Origin: Ulva prolifera
Lineage: Eukaryota > Chlorophyta > Ulvophyceae > Ulvales > Ulvaceae
NCBI GenBank assembly: GCA_023078555.1
Contig: CM041199.1
Coordinates: 1,302,001 to 1,366,000 of the forward strand
Direction: 5' to 3'
Length of the DNA: 64,000 nt
In this document: piece after piece, positions 26,265 through 38,940 of the stretch
Layout: each line of letters opens with the position of its first letter
Numbering within the stretch: position 1 is the first letter of the stretch
Made by a program: the position numbers and the translations under genes
The notes under the pieces: generated by a model
Database searches by the model: none
What the model saw: only the letters and a program-made list of their open reading frames with translations
Told to the model about the DNA's origin: nothing

Positions 26265-26706
26265 ACTGTTGCACGAAGCTGTAGTGTAAGTGCTGAAGTG
26301 GTGCATGTGCATCATGCTTTGTCGATACTTTCAGTTTCGTGCCGTGGTATCAATGCATGGCTGGCACAACACACCAATTGACTTGAAGCGTTCTGCAGCA
26401 ACATGGTGCACATTTGTGATCAGGCTCGGCATGTTCACAGACACCCTTGTATCAAACCCTCAACTTGGCTGCCGAGCATACGGAACTACAGATTCCTGGC
26501 ACCTTGATATGGACGGCCCCTCTTTCCAAAAAGTTCACAGTGGGCGCCAGCACTGCCAACAAGCAAGCCCATACATCCTTCAGGTCCAGCAGAAAACCAA
26601 ACCCTTACACACATCGGCCTCCAGAGTTCCACACTGTGCTGGAGCACTTTGTCCAAGTCAGTCATCAATTGTATGCCATTGACCTACTTGAAGCGGTGGT
26701 CAGTCA

Positions 26707-26711
26707 TTACA
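26707..26711 (-). promoter_or_regulatory. Possible TGTAA polyadenylation signal of the tetraspanin-like gene
   Basis: TGTAA on the minus strand about 109 bp after the stop at 26820. Confidence 0.4.
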
Positions 26712-26819
26712 GCTTGTTGAACAGCTGAGCAGCAGCTTCAATCATCTGAAACAGCCTCGAACCTCCGCAATCGCCAAGTCTCGAATGCCGCAGCCATACA
26801 GGGTACGTCAAGTGCCACA

Positions 26820-29800
26820 TCAGGATTTTTTGGATTTGCTCTTCTTGGGCTTGCTCTTCTTGCCTTCGTCGGGATCATCCTTGACCTTTTTGTCCTTCTT
26901 CTCTTTCTTCTCCTTCTTGTCCTTCTTACTCTTCTTGCTGTCATGATGTACCTCGTCACCTTGATCCTCTCCACCTTGGCTCTTTTCCTTCTTGCCTTTT
27001 TTGTCCCTTTTCTCCTTCTTTTCTTTCTTTGCCTTCTTATCCTTCTTTGGGCTCTTTCCAGGACCTACCGATCCTGCGAGATTCCAGTCCTTGCAACTCC
27101 AGCTGGTACCACATAAACGTGTACATCCTGAGACATGATTGGTTGTTCTGCCAATCCCAGATGCAGGCTGCATATTGCATCCACTGCAAGCACTTGCGTA
27201 CGATTCACCAGGCATGGCATAGCGACATCATCCCTGCGAGGACACCGTGTTGCAGCCGTCCACGTCATCAAATCCCCCTCCCCCACGCGCCTCTGTCAAT
27301 GCACACACGCGGCATACGTACTGCACACACTCGCAGCTCGTCACATGCCAAGGCATCGCACCGTCATCCTCCGAGTCCACGCCGGCAGGCACGACCTCGC
27401 CAGACCCCCAAGCGACCGGCGGCCGCACCACGTCGGCCCCTCTCGAGGCCTGCCTTGCCCCCGCCGGCACCTGCCCGACCACAGGGCTGTCCACGAGCTC
27501 GTCGTCACCCCAGGGGGTAACCCCCGCCGCGGCCACGGGGGACACGGGCGGGGAGACGGAGAAGTCGGTCGCGTCGCGCAGCACGCGGCTGCTGCCGGGG
27601 ATGTCCACAGCGACGTCGGCAGAGGCCGCCGCGGCCGGCGGCGCAGCCTCCGGCATCACGCTATTGTTTGCTGCACAGTGTGGGGTGCATCCTGTTATGG
27701 CCACACTGGTGGCGCGAACTGCACCTATCGTTGGGCGAACATCAACATCGCCTGGTTCCGGCAGCAGTGTCAGTAGCTTCATTGCCAACATGGAGGAAAC
27801 TAGGCTGGCGGGTCGAATTGTTTAACAATCTGACTCAACAGCGCATCACCATCTGATGGCCAGCTTCACCGCTGCCGGTGGGGCTTGTGCTGTATCGCAA
27901 AGTCTATCTGGGGGAGGTGGGGGATGAGCAGAAGCGCACGGCTGCGGGGCGGCGGCGTCGGGGGCAGCACGTCCGCAAACCCCACGAGGCCGCGGGCGGC
28001 TGCCTCTCCCACGAAGGCGCGTGCCTCCTCCTGCAGCACCGCGTCGCCGGCGGCCCAGACCGCGGCGAGCGCGCTGGCTACGGCAGCCGCGTCGTGCCCC
28101 CCGAGGCCGCCGGTCGCCTGCAGCGTGGCGTACGCCGCGGCGATCTCTGCACGGCCGCCCACGACCGCCGCCGCGAGCATCTGCACCTCTAACGCCGCCC
28201 TTGCGCACATTGAAGCGTACGTGTGGGCAGCGCTGCGGCGAAACGCGTGGACCATGTTGTGCGGCACGCAGGTGTAAAGAAGAACACAGCGCAGGCGATG
28301 AAGCTTGTTTTGCTGGGCGCATGTGGTGTATGCAGAGGTCACAGTACCATGCGGGGGACGCCATGCGGGGACACCTGCGAGTACGCGCCCAGCAGCGAGG
28401 GATCATGGGACACAGGGGGCGGCGGCAGGGCGGCAGGGCGGGAGTCGAACCTGCTTCTGCGTGATGACCCGGCAGCCGACGACGTGGGCCAGCGCCGCGG
28501 CGCACGCGATCAGCGCGGCCATGAGCAGGCCGCCCCAGGAGGCAATGCCGCCGGCGGAGAGGAGGGAGGCGCAGGTGTCCCGGCCGAGGGCGTCGCACTG
28601 CATGCATTGGCTCAGCGGCGCCCCCGGGCCTGTGTCCGCCTGCACGGAGCAGAGCCCGGTTGTCCGGAGACGTCGATGTGAAGAACGGATACGGCTGAGT
28701 AGATCCAGGTGTACAATGCTTTACTTGACACCCCCGTGGACGCAGTGCTGTGCTGATGTGTTGGAGCGGGAGGCCGGGTGCGATGTGGCGCATGTGTGAG
28801 GCGCTATGCAGGAGAGGTGGATGCTTGCAAGCCCCACTGGCGGGGAGGCTCTGTCTGGAAGGACATGCGCGCATGTGATTGTGTTATATGCAGTGGGCGC
28901 TCTTGAGTAATGCTTGGCCACACAGTGCTGATGCTGATTGCAAACAAGATGCAAATTCGCCTGCCACAGCGCCAGCTGAGCGCTGAGCCTGGCATGAGAG
29001 ACGGGTGTAACTTCCAGATCAGGGCTTGCAACAGTGTCAGTGGCAGTGCAGAGATGGGAGCATCGTCACTCTTCACAGGCTGCCACATTCTTGTGAGGGC
29101 ATCTATCATCACACAGAAGAGGTATTCGCGAGACGCCAGAAGCTGGGCTGGGAGGGGTTAAGTGTTCCCCTGGTTCGTTGATGCGATCGTAGTGTGGCAA
29201 CCTTGAGTCTGTTGGCACCCACAGGGCATGAGAGACCAATGGGCCATGGCAGAGCGCACCGCATCACATGAGTCCTCTACTGCACATGGACAGTCATTAC
29301 AGCCTCTGAATCCAAACTGTATTGCTGAACATCGAGCTTCTGCGCTATAGTAAACCATTGTGTAGCTCACGACCATCGCTGCGCCGGTGACTGCCGTAGT
29401 AGCAGCATGGAGGGTCAGGAACAACGGGGTCATGTTTACGTATCCAACTACTCCAGTCAGCCCGATTAGACCGTATCCTGCCCATAGCGTAGTTGTCAAA
29501 GAGTCGCCAATGCTGTGGTCATGCCGTAGGATAAACAGCCAAACAATTATGCCAGGTGCACTCGAAAGTGACAAAAGCACGAGGAAACCGATGATCGCCT
29601 GCACACACACACACACACACACACACTCGCAGATTCCTTGCCCACGTTACAAAATTGCAGGCGCGTGTCTGCAACATCACGAGCAGGTGGAACCACAGTT
29701 TCACACGGCTTTTACCAAGCAGTCAACCGAGAGACTTGCAAGACGAAAATCTTACGTCACGATGTCAACGAAGAGCGCACTGGAATCTGCAATTGGTTTA

Positions 29801-29838
29801 TTGATGTTACGTATGGCCGCTGCCACGGAGGCATCCAT
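26820..29838 (-). CDS. Tetraspanin-like membrane protein with long lysine-rich tail
   Basis: Six exons in transcription order: 29838-29761, 29598-29260, 28639-28451, 28180-27940, 27670-27362, 27064-26820; phases agree at every junction, total about 466 aa. Four hydrophobic segments: ALFVDIAIIGFLVLLSLS, LWAGYGLIGLTGVVGYV, LFLTLHAATTAVTGAAMVV and, after a loop, GLLMAALIACAAALAHVVG. The loop between segments three and four is Cys-rich (GCNDCPC, DSC, QCMQCDALGRDTC), as in the large extracellular loop of tetraspanins, although the exact CCG motif is absent. About 260 residues of cytosolic tail follow: Ala-rich helix, an acidic disordered part, and a Lys/Glu-rich end (KKDKKEKKEKKDKKVK). Tetraspanins organise membrane microdomains; such a tail is unusual. 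A shorter form stopping at 29158 is possible if the donor at 29259 is not used. Confidence 0.6.
29602..29627. repeat. (CA)n microsatellite at an intron 3' end
   Basis: About 13 CA units directly upstream of the acceptor of exon 29598 of the tetraspanin-like gene (GT-rich on the coding strand), where a pyrimidine tract is expected. Confidence 0.9.
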
Positions 29839-31044
29839 GACTTCTCTGATTGCTGGTGTTTGGTCTCTCCGTCAGTGTCTTCAGCTAGAGTGTCCATAAT
29901 TATGAACTCCCAACCAATGACTCAAGCAATGTCGCACACAACTATCAACATGCGTGCTAGAGACCACTGGACATCCCAAAGCTGGCAGACTGGCTTCTCG
30001 ATTGCTATTGTTGGCCTTCGCAGCGGCAGAAGGTATGCGACATGCAAGCCTGAGAGGTTGATGCTCTTACGCGACCTGTTCACTGTGTATCATTATTGGG
30101 GTTGTGGCAAACAGGTTTTCTTAATTATCACGCATGGTACTCGATTTACTTCACGCGGACTTTCAAGTATCGCCTGATGCCGTGCGCTGGGGGCGCGCAT
30201 GCGTTACAATCTGCACTTCTTCAGGCGCTCGAGATCAAAGGTGATCCTCTCCTAGGGCCTGCAATCAAGTTAACAAAGCACTGGTCCACAGCCCTACTCA
30301 TGTACTCTTCATGTCTTCCGGAACAGGCGTGACGTGGCGTGGCGAAAGTGAAGTAGAGATGTTTGCGGAGTACTTGCACACTTGCATGGACTCGGTGCAT
30401 ACCTGCATCGGCACGTGCGACGCTGTCAGCGATCGAAGGTGTGTCGCGAGCGACCTACTCATGAACATGCAGCCACATTATGCATGATTTCATTCGCATG
30501 CACCAGGTGGATTGCACGCGATGCTCTGTACGGCCGGAGCTCACAGCTTCACACAGCTCGGACACGGCCAGCTCAAACGGAACATCAGCAACGCTGCGCC
30601 TCATACGATCGATTGCTCATGCTACAGTGCACATCCTCGCGGCAGTATGAATATATGGTGCCGTCGTGGCTGCGCGGATACCGCCGCGCTGGAGGCTCTC
30701 GCCGTGTTCTTGCGCAGTGCCCAGTTCCATCTGGATCCACATATCATCAATGCGCTTTGTCCAACTTGAGCAACATCCAAGTGTTCGCACTGCCGCATCG
30801 TTCATTCAATAAGTTATCAAGTTTGCTATGCAATCTGATTGAGCATTTTGAATAGCGCTTCAATCGTGAGCTGCAGCGCAGCGGTGTACCCCACGAAAGG
30901 AGGACCACGAAGTCGAGGCATACGTCAAATCAATTATTTTGTTGAACCCATCATTGGCCATCGGTTATGAGAGCATCGCTGCTGGGGTAGTGGCACTTGG
31001 GGAGAGGCAGCTCGCCGCTGCTGATCGACGCTTCCCAGCACAGC
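29839..31044. other. Divergent intergenic region, no supported gene
   Basis: Lies between the starts of the tetraspanin-like (-) and CBM1 (+) genes. A 157-codon open frame (plus, about 30382-30855) has no family resemblance. It should hold both promoters, but no core motif stands out. Confidence 0.45.
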
Positions 31045-32850
31045 ATGCGATGCAACCTGGTATCAGCATTCACAGCCTCTTGCTTGACCATTATGGTGGC
31101 AAATGTGCCGTCTGCAACAGGTGTGATCCCAGTAGACGTGAGTGAACGAGCCTCTGCAGAACTCTGCACGTCAACAACCCACGTTACTCGTGCTGTGGGC
31201 AGCTATAGACTTCTACAATGCCGGTTAGACCGTCTAAGTGGCCTTATTGATCGAATGCTGTCATCGCGATGTTTTTTCATTTGGTGCAATCTTGTTCTCG
31301 AGGAGAGCACGGTGCGTGGCGTCCTAGGCTCGTGAACATCTAACACCCCGCTGGCCAGTATACCGCTCACACGAGGACGAGGTCACACTCACTCATTTGT
31401 ACATACACCGTTCACTGACGGTGGCTGCGTGGGCAGCGCCGAGCCAACAGACGTGGGCCAGCTGTGGACAGATGCCACGACGTGTACGTAAGGCCGGTAC
31501 CGACAGTGCAGTGCACCGGCGCGAGGCCTTTATTTTCCCTGTACTGCTCTCACCTAGGTGAATCCTGCGACACTTGTACAGTAGGAACGTATCATGCATA
31601 TCTGTCAATTCGATGTGTAAGCTGATCTGATGTAACAGCCTGATGCGCGGGACACAATCGGTTACGGCTCACCGCTGAACGGCGTAGCCCGGCTGCAATT
31701 TTGACCCGAGTCGGCAAAGGAATTTGAGGCACACAGTCACAGTGTATTTCGGCCCCGCGAATGCGTCGTGTGCTGCTGCCACAGGTGTGGGAAGTCGTTT
31801 TGCGAACGCAGAGGATCAAAGCTGACTTCTGACGCTGCAGGTGACGTGAGCTTGATATGTCAGCCGGACTGTTGTCCGGTGGGACAATTTTGTTGCGGAA
31901 CATTTTGCGAAGCTGATGGTGCTCGGCCATATGATTCCTGCATCCCCGTGTCCGATGGATGTTGCACGAACCGCTCCAACATCTGTGCCAGTCGCAACCT
32001 GCTCCCGCCAGCTAATACACCCAGAGATGTGACATCGCCGGACTCCGTCGTCACAGACGGAAGCTTCCGCGGCAGCGCAGGCACTAGGGGCTTTGTTGTC
32101 GACACAGGGCAAGCGGAAGAGCCATCAGCCCTTCAACTCGAATCTGGTGCAGCCATCGAGAGCCCCTGCAAGTCAGATTGCTGCATTACCGGCACTTTTT
32201 GCTGTGGTAGCACATGCCGTGAAGACCGTCTCGCACCTGCGTTGACTTGTCCTGCCAAGCCAGACTGCTGCAGTGATCCTTTGCTCCCATGTTTTGGTTT
32301 TCGAGCCACCAGCCCTCCCATCGTCCCGGATGCACCGCTCCCAACACCCATGCCGTCATCCAGCCCTCCATCATCAGTTCCTGAGCCCGCTGCTCAGAGT
32401 CCATCTCCGCTCTTCATCGAGCCCAGCTTCCCCGATGCTGCCCCAGAGATAGCAGATCCTGCACCACAGCCAGCCATACCCCCAGGAACTCCTTTCGCTG
32501 TATCAAGTGAATGCCCAGATGGCTGTGAGCCGTGGTGGGGCAGGTGTGCGGGGCACACCTATGCAGGCCCTGGCTGCTGTACGGCAGGCTCCACCTGCAT
32601 CTTCAAGAACGCAGGATACTCAAACTGTGTACCTGATGAGCTCGATCCAACATGCTCTGTCTCGGGCGGCTCCACTGGTGTTGCAGGCCGCTACTGCCAG
32701 TGTGCAGGGTCACAGTATTTCGGGCCACGCACGTGTGGAGCTGGCTTGGACTGCATTCAAGTCAACCCTTTCTACTCACAGTGCCGGCCTGTGTGTGAGG
32801 CGAGCATCCGTTCCAGTCGAGGGCTAGGGCCCGCAGGTGTTCTCAGCTGA
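31045..32850 (+). CDS. Secreted Cys-rich protein with two C-terminal CBM1 modules
   Basis: Exons 31045-31120 and 31841-32850, phase 1, about 361 aa. Exon 1 is a signal peptide (MRCNLVSAFTASCLTIMVAN..PSATG). Two tandem Cys-rich units follow (CQPDCCPVGQFCCGTFC and CKSDCCITGTFCCGSTC, each with a later CC pair), joined by Ser/Thr/Pro-rich linkers. Near the C-terminus are two family 1 carbohydrate-binding modules: about 32527-32640 (WGRCAGHTYAGPGCC ... NAGYSNCVP) and 32690-32796 (YCQCAGSQYFGPRTCG ... NPFYSQCRP). CBM1 is a disulfide-bonded fold of about 36 residues that binds crystalline cellulose through aromatic side chains; it is best known in fungi. No catalytic domain is present, so a wall-attached or cellulose-tethering role is inferred. 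A second good donor (GTGAGT at 31138) does not fit the reading frame of exon 2. Confidence 0.82.
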
Positions 32851-34451
32851 TGGCCACCCGCAAGTTGCCACCTGCCTCTTTGAGGGGGCTCTTCATGTGT
32901 ATTCCCACACCGGGTCTTCCTGCGCCTCATGCATGCAGCCAGCAGTCGCAGCTGCTGTATGCGGCGATGAAGAGGTGGAGGTGCACACGCAATGCCTATT
33001 GGCCTCAACCTCAATAGTCCAGGCATGATTCGTTGGGCAAACCAGTAGCAGGCTTGATGTTCAGTGTGGAGCGTGTGCCGAACAGGACAGCTTGCTGTGC
33101 GTACATTCCTAGAGGCATACAACACAACAGATGACCAGATGTGCCACAGCGTGGTACACCGCGTATCCCACATGCATGGGTGTGGTGCAGTGCCGTGACT
33201 CTTGCACTTGAGTTGAGTAGCATGTAGACATAATGACAATAAGGGACCGAGGCCTAAATATATGTTGGACATGGCCCTAGGTTACGATGCCATAGGCAGC
33301 ACAGCTGCTGTTTTCAAGACTGGCTAGGTCGGTGTGCTTTGACAATCCATCAAGTTCATCGGTGTAGGTGTGTCAGACTCAAATCGATGGCTTTGACAAA
33401 TGGCGCAACAAGCACTGTCAGGTCCTTGAGGGATGTGTTCTTTCCAGCATTGTGATACCTGCGCAGGCCGTCTCCATTGTGACGTATATGTGCCACCAGT
33501 GTACCTCAATTCATGCAACGTCTGGGCGTACATTGCTGTGTGATCCCGGGAGCAGTGCAGCCCTGCCTATGCCATGTGGCCTTGCAGTGCACTGCGTCTG
33601 CGCTGAGTGGAATGCAATACAGAGAACACCATGGTGAATACATTCCTGCGTCCAGCTCATCACAAACACACGGAATCTGAAGGCAGCGGCGGTTTCGAAG
33701 ACGTGTTGCAAGATTGCGGAGGTGTCCAAGTGGCATGCAGTGGTTACCTGTCCTTGATGTGCTCAAAAACGACACAGCCGCTTCTGTATCACATAAATGG
33801 CGAGGGTACAGTCACACCGAAGTCACAGTTACATTCAGGAAAATTGGAAGACGATGCCAGCAGGGCGGTCTCGCACTGGGTGCTTGCATACACCTACATG
33901 CATAATTTGGAAGCAGTTTCAATTGAAATTAACACTCCTAACAAATTTGCTAGCAGTGTGTAGTACTCTGCGTCTCAGTTTCAAGCCAGTTCAGTGCGCC
34001 AGTGCTGGTTCCTGTTGCAGAGGTCAGACACAGACGTTGTGGCCCAGCTGCATGCTGTGTTCGACACATGAGCATGTCAAGGCAAATGAGTTAACATAGG
34101 ATCATCTGAGCAGCCTGATGGCAGCTTGGTTCTAAGTGCTACATTAATCACAGGAGCCAGCTTGCTAAAAAAAAATGTTTGCTTTGCACGCTAAAGCACA
34201 CAGCAATGTGCAATCTGCTCAAAAAAGTGCGTTACAGGGGAGAGTTCTCTGTGCAGGCAAGAACATGGCACGTGTGGCACATACACAACGTTGTGCAATC
34301 CTGTTGTGGATGCATCATGCAAATCATACAGATTTTTTTTGCAAAATCCTTTTTGGGTGCATTATACAAAGCACGTTGGTGCACATCAATCTTGAGGGAA
34401 TTGCAAACTGCCTAGTGAGATGCATCTTCCATTTGCCGCCAACACATCAGC
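32851..34451. other. Convergent intergenic region, no supported gene
   Basis: Between the CBM1 (+) and H2A.Z (-) genes. GC is lower and open frames are short and unrecognisable. It holds the 3' flanks of both genes. Confidence 0.5.
34232..34236 (-). promoter_or_regulatory. Possible TGTAA polyadenylation signal of H2A.Z
   Basis: TGTAA on the minus strand 216 bp after the stop at 34452. Confidence 0.35.
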
Positions 34452-35432
34452 CTACATCTGACCTTCCTTCTTCGGGGTCCTGCAGACAAAATTCGATCAA
34501 GGGAATGCAGATTGCCACTACGACTTGGCGATACACAGACAAAGCAGTTTCTCATGCGGGATCGGGCGCACTTGTTGATCAGGGACTTGTGGATATGTGG
34601 GATAACACCACCTCCAGCAATCGTCGCCTACACAAACATTTTCCGAATCGATCGCAGTCAAAAATTGACGATGAGACGTCAGCACGCCAGTGAGCGTATG
34701 AGCGATATCTGCCAGCCGAATGGAGGATACCCGGACTTCGCCAGTTCAAATCGCATGGGCTCCTGGGAACAATACACACCTTGATAAGCGTGTCAAGCTC
34801 TTCATCACCACGAATCGCGAGTTGTAAATGGCGTGGGGTGATACGTTTTACCTGCACGGGAAGGTGTTGGCGCTCATGTCAACAACGTGGCGACATGTTT
34901 CACGCACGACAACACACGGCAAGTACAATACAGCAAAGTACCTTAAGATCCTTAGACGCATTTCCTGCCAATTCGAGGACCTCGGCTGTTAGGTATTCTG
35001 CAAATGGCAACGCTGGTATATGACCACATCGCTCAGCCACACCAGAATCTCACACGCACCTCACAAACAACATTCGCTTTATGATACCACACTCTCACAC
35101 TACATGGTAGTGGGATTGTGGTGAAGGATGTGCAGCGGTGTGAGCGTACCCAGAATTGCCGCTGAGTACACAGCAGCGGTAGCTCCAACACGTCCATTGG
35201 CCGTTACCCGACTCTGCAATGAGGCAAAAAATTTAAAGTAGCATCGTAAGGTAACGCCGCAGTTGGTGATGAGAGTCGGGGGTACCTTCAGGAGACGGTG
35301 AATACGACCGACAGGAAATTGAAGACCAGCGCGGGCAGACCGCGAGATAGGTTTCTTCTTATCACCTTTCTTGTCACCCATAGTGCCCTTGGCACCCTTC
35401 CCAGACAGCCCCTTGGCACCCTTTCCGGACAT
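34452..35432 (-). CDS. Histone H2A variant H2A.Z
   Basis: Six exons in transcription order: 35432-35286, 35213-35150, 34997-34942, 34851-34780, 34627-34572, 34479-34452; phases match throughout, 140 aa. Core: [96 protein letters not shown], then [28 protein letters not shown] and [12 protein letters not shown] are diagnostic of H2A.Z rather than canonical H2A, and multiple introns also fit a replication-independent variant gene. H2A.Z replaces H2A around promoters and affects nucleosome stability. The N-terminal tail carries a repeated GKGAKG motif and a Lys-rich block, likely acetylation sites. It is divergent from the secreted-protein gene 680 bp away, so they may share a promoter region. 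Confidence 0.96.
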
Positions 35433-36113
35433 TGCGACGATGTGATGTTAGAGGACGGAAGAACGTTAGAATTGCCTCAGCTGTTCCACAGTGAAAGACT
35501 ATTGCGGTTGACGGGTTAGCTGGCTGCGTATATGTGATGTAGGTTGGCTCAAGTGAACTGCTTCATGTTTACGGCACCGACGCCACTATCACGTCCGGGC
35601 CGCGTTAAAACGTCAGTCATGCAGATCACGCAATCCTTACCTGGAAAGCAGCATTTGGAATGCACATGTCACTCGTACGTCATTCAAGGCTGGGATCGGG
35701 GTGACTCCTCCACGTTTTACTGGTGTCTTATTGCCCGTGTGTGCTGTGCACGCACTACTGCCCTGTACAAGGCTCTCCCGCAGAGTGAATAGCATCAACA
35801 TAACTCGCACACATATCGATGACATTTTAGGCTCTTCTTGAAAGCGTTCACAGCATCGTTTGCTTTTTGGTAATGGTAGCAGTATAGGTATGGCTCAATC
35901 CATGTATAGGCGCTGTCAATGCCATGGCCACATATACCGGATTTGGGCTACTACAATTCAGACTCCTCTATATGTTTATGCGTCTGACTGGTGCTTCTAT
36001 GTCATCGCAGGATGGCTCCATGGTCCGCATGTAATTATCAATGCTGCGCAGCAGCCAGTGGACTGCAGCATGGGAGCACACGTCTGGCACAGCAGATTCT
36101 GTGATTGACAATT
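35433..36113. other. Divergent promoter region (inferred)
   Basis: 680 bp between the start codons of H2A.Z (-) and the small secreted-protein gene (+). No gene was seen. Both promoters must lie here if the gene models are right; no TATA box or other motif is clear enough to call. Confidence 0.5.
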
Positions 36114-36995
36114 ATGGCGTCGTATGTGCTTGCAGTGATGACAGTCGGGCTGTGCAATCTCGCTTGTATTGCTACCTGCACCGTCCCTGTCCAACCACAG
36201 AGATTTGTACACAGTCGGCCACAGCATCCAGTGGTGCTCGAAAATCTTCTGCTTTTAGGACGTTGCAACGTCAGAGACCTGGTAGGGTTGTCATGGCGCT
36301 TGTGCAAGCTGAACAAGCAATAAGCAAGCCCCTGCAGGCTGGCATTGTTGTTGACCGCAGCGACAGTCATGAGTTCGAATGAAACGGAAAGGAAACGCAT
36401 GCAGATGACCATTTCTCGCGCCCCGGAAAGCCATCGCTGCTGTGGCATCACGCACACTTCAGACGCACATTACTCCTGCGTTTTCGTAGTCGAGGCCTGA
36501 TTGTTGAATAGCGGGGGCTCATGACTCTGAGCCATGAGAGCTGATGATGAGTTTGCGACTGCTGCAACAGCTGATCAGCATGGATCACACTACTTTCTCA
36601 CCACGGGCAGGTTGCTCTCTCCGACGTGGGCCTGGTCACATTGCACAAGCAACTGTGCAGTAGATTCGATTGCTCTGCGTACGCGATGCCATCGGAAGCT
36701 TGCATAGACGCATACTGCGATACTACCGGGATTGACCCAGTCTATACTACAAGCACAATGTCGGAGAGGCAGGTATCGCTCGAGCAGGAATCGCTCGAGG
36801 CCACCGCAGACCGGTCATTGCCGAGCAAGAGGTGTTGTTAGCAACGTGACGGTCAGCCCGGTCTCTACTAAGCAGATAGTCTCCAAATCAAATTCTGGAA
36901 CGGAATCACCTGCTTCTCTCTGCAGAGACGGGGGCTGCTGGGTAGCGGGCGACGTGACGTGCAGTACACGACAGGAAGCGCAAACCGATTCATGA
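36114..36995 (+). CDS. Small secreted Cys-rich protein, unknown
   Basis: Exons 36114-36281, 36611-36831 and 36926-36995 with matching phases (0, then 2), 152 aa. The N-terminus is a signal peptide (MASYVLAVMTVGLCNLACIA). The mature part has about nine Cys, including LHKQLCSRFDCSAYAM, CIDAYCDTTGID and DGGCWVAGDVTC, so an extracellular disulfide-stabilised fold is likely. I recognise no family. If intron 36832-36925 is not spliced, the frame ends soon after SLPSKRCC at 36841. Confidence 0.5.
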
Positions 36996-38326
36996 AACCA
37001 GGGGCTGGCCTGCGAAGCATTTTCATTGCTCTAATCACGTGATTAATCAAAGTATTGACCAGCTACCATTCCGATCGATTTTGCGTGTACGTGATATATG
37101 CATCTCCGGCCGGAGCCCGGGCCCGGTTGCGTCTTTACCTCCGGTCAATTTGTCCTGGGAGATATGTACTCCCCCTGGTATCTCTGCATGAGATACATCT
37201 CTGAGATACACAACCCGCTGGACGCATTCCCCGAATGCATCAAGCTTTATCGCACGCATCCAGATCTAGGCAAAATCGAAGTGTGGCCAGCAACCCATCC
37301 AGCGATCCATGAATTGTGACAGCTGCATGCTGTACTTATGCATACCGTGTTTTACGATCAATTTGCAAGTTGATAGCATATATATGGGGTCGCACACCAC
37401 TGACACGCCTATGCGAGCAATTCAATCCTCGCTTCCGAAATCCGTTAACGACATATATAACGTTATATATGTCTCACATGTGAGGCTTGCCGCAGCTGGG
37501 CCAGGCGAAGGTATTTCCGAAACATCTGGCTTCTGTGGCCAGGCTGCCGTCTCGTCGATTCGTCTTCCATCCTGGGGGTCGAACCGCATCGCAGACACCT
37601 GCAGCGTGACGGTGACCTGGCCACCCCATGAAATCGCGCTTTTCAGGGGGGGTTGTCTCGGACGGTGCCTTTCCCCGACCTCTCGATGTTTGTCGTGTGG
37701 CCATCTGGGCATGCACACTCCCACCACGGCACAGGCACAGCCGCACAGCTATATGCGTGCGCATGTGATCCTCCCTGTGGACCTGCGTGCGTTTCTCGTG
37801 TAGTAGGCATCGAGGCGCTGTGTTGTACAGCATGGCGTGGCGCAGATGCTGGAAACATTGTTGGCGCGGCCATCGAGGCGCAGCTGACGACTTGCGCACC
37901 TCAGGCGACAACACACCCCTTCCAGTCTCTTGCTAGCGCTCTCAGGCCTGCTGTTTCGGCGATTCTGCGCCTAGTTGCAGCTGTACCTCCAGCTGGGCGC
38001 GCGCTGACAGTACTACCCCGCCGCAAACTGTCTGGCTGGACGCGGTGATGCCAGACCCGCCACGCCATACCTCACCGGATGTTCTGCTTGAAACCAGCAA
38101 TGATAGCGACACCGTAGGCCAGCGGGGAGGGAGGATGGACGTCCACGTCCACGTGACGTCAACCCACCAGCCCCAGCCAGCAGGTCCAGCACGCAGCGAG
38201 CAGCCCCATCACACAGATGCGCGTACAATTCTCTCGAGGAAGCGGCTACTCAATCGGCGGTCGCAGGCGAGATACCGGCAGAATCTTGTGGTGCGCGCCC
38301 CTTTCATTTATTTCGAAATATATCAG

Positions 38327-38352
38327 ATCTGGAGACACATGTGTCTCCAGAT
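38327..38352. repeat. 26-bp perfect palindrome
   Basis: ATCTGGAGACACAT followed by its mirror; centre ACATGT. Could form a short cruciform or be a binding site; no context to decide. Confidence 0.85.
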
Positions 38353-38940
38353 ACGTGCGCGTGCACGCGCACATACGCCATTATGTCGCAACATGGCATC
38401 GCGTGTATCCATCGGCACGTGGCCCGTGCGTCCATGTGCTGCCAGCAAACACGCTGCCCCCGCCTCAATCTGCCAACAGAGATCGATTTGAATTGTATCG
38501 AGTATTATCAGGTGGCTAGTGGAGGCGCGCGTGACGAGGGTCACGCTTGCCGCCGAGGCTGGCGTGCACGCGCACAACTTATAATTAGCTACCTACACTG
38601 TAGCACTTGCTGTAGCGGACAGCAGGCTCACGTATGCCGCTAACTGAACACGCCGCGTTTCGATGTGTTCCGATTGCGATCGAGTCATTCGGGCATGTGA
38701 GCCAGGCTGCTGTGCTGTCCATTGGCCGGTTAAACGCTATTTCGGCGGGATTCTGTGCAGTGCAGTGTCAGATGTTGATTGTCAGATGTGTGGTAGCAGC
38801 GGGGTGATGCTGAACTGTATGAGATGCAAGTCTGGGCTTGTCATATGACATTCCAGGCCAGGCGGGACCAGAACTCACATCACACACCTCACGACTCGCA
38901 CGCCTGGACTGGGGGGGGCCTGGACTGGGGGGGGTATGAG

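Larger units (their letters stand above)
26216..26819. other. Convergent intergenic region
   Basis: Lies between the 3' ends of the M48-like gene (+) and the tetraspanin-like gene (-). It has lower GC and no recognisable protein; it holds the two putative TGTAA signals. Confidence 0.55.

Noticed and set aside
28420-28480. T-arm-like sequence on the minus strand (GGTTCGACTCCC)
   Set aside because: It spans the donor of the tetraspanin-like exon 3, and no cloverleaf can be formed upstream.
30382-30855. 157-codon open frame, plus strand, between divergent genes
   Set aside because: No domain, no signal peptide, no good splice signals; likely promoter or spacer.
37653-38048. 131-codon open frame, plus strand
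   Set aside because: Ala/Leu-rich end looks plausible but nothing else supports a gene.
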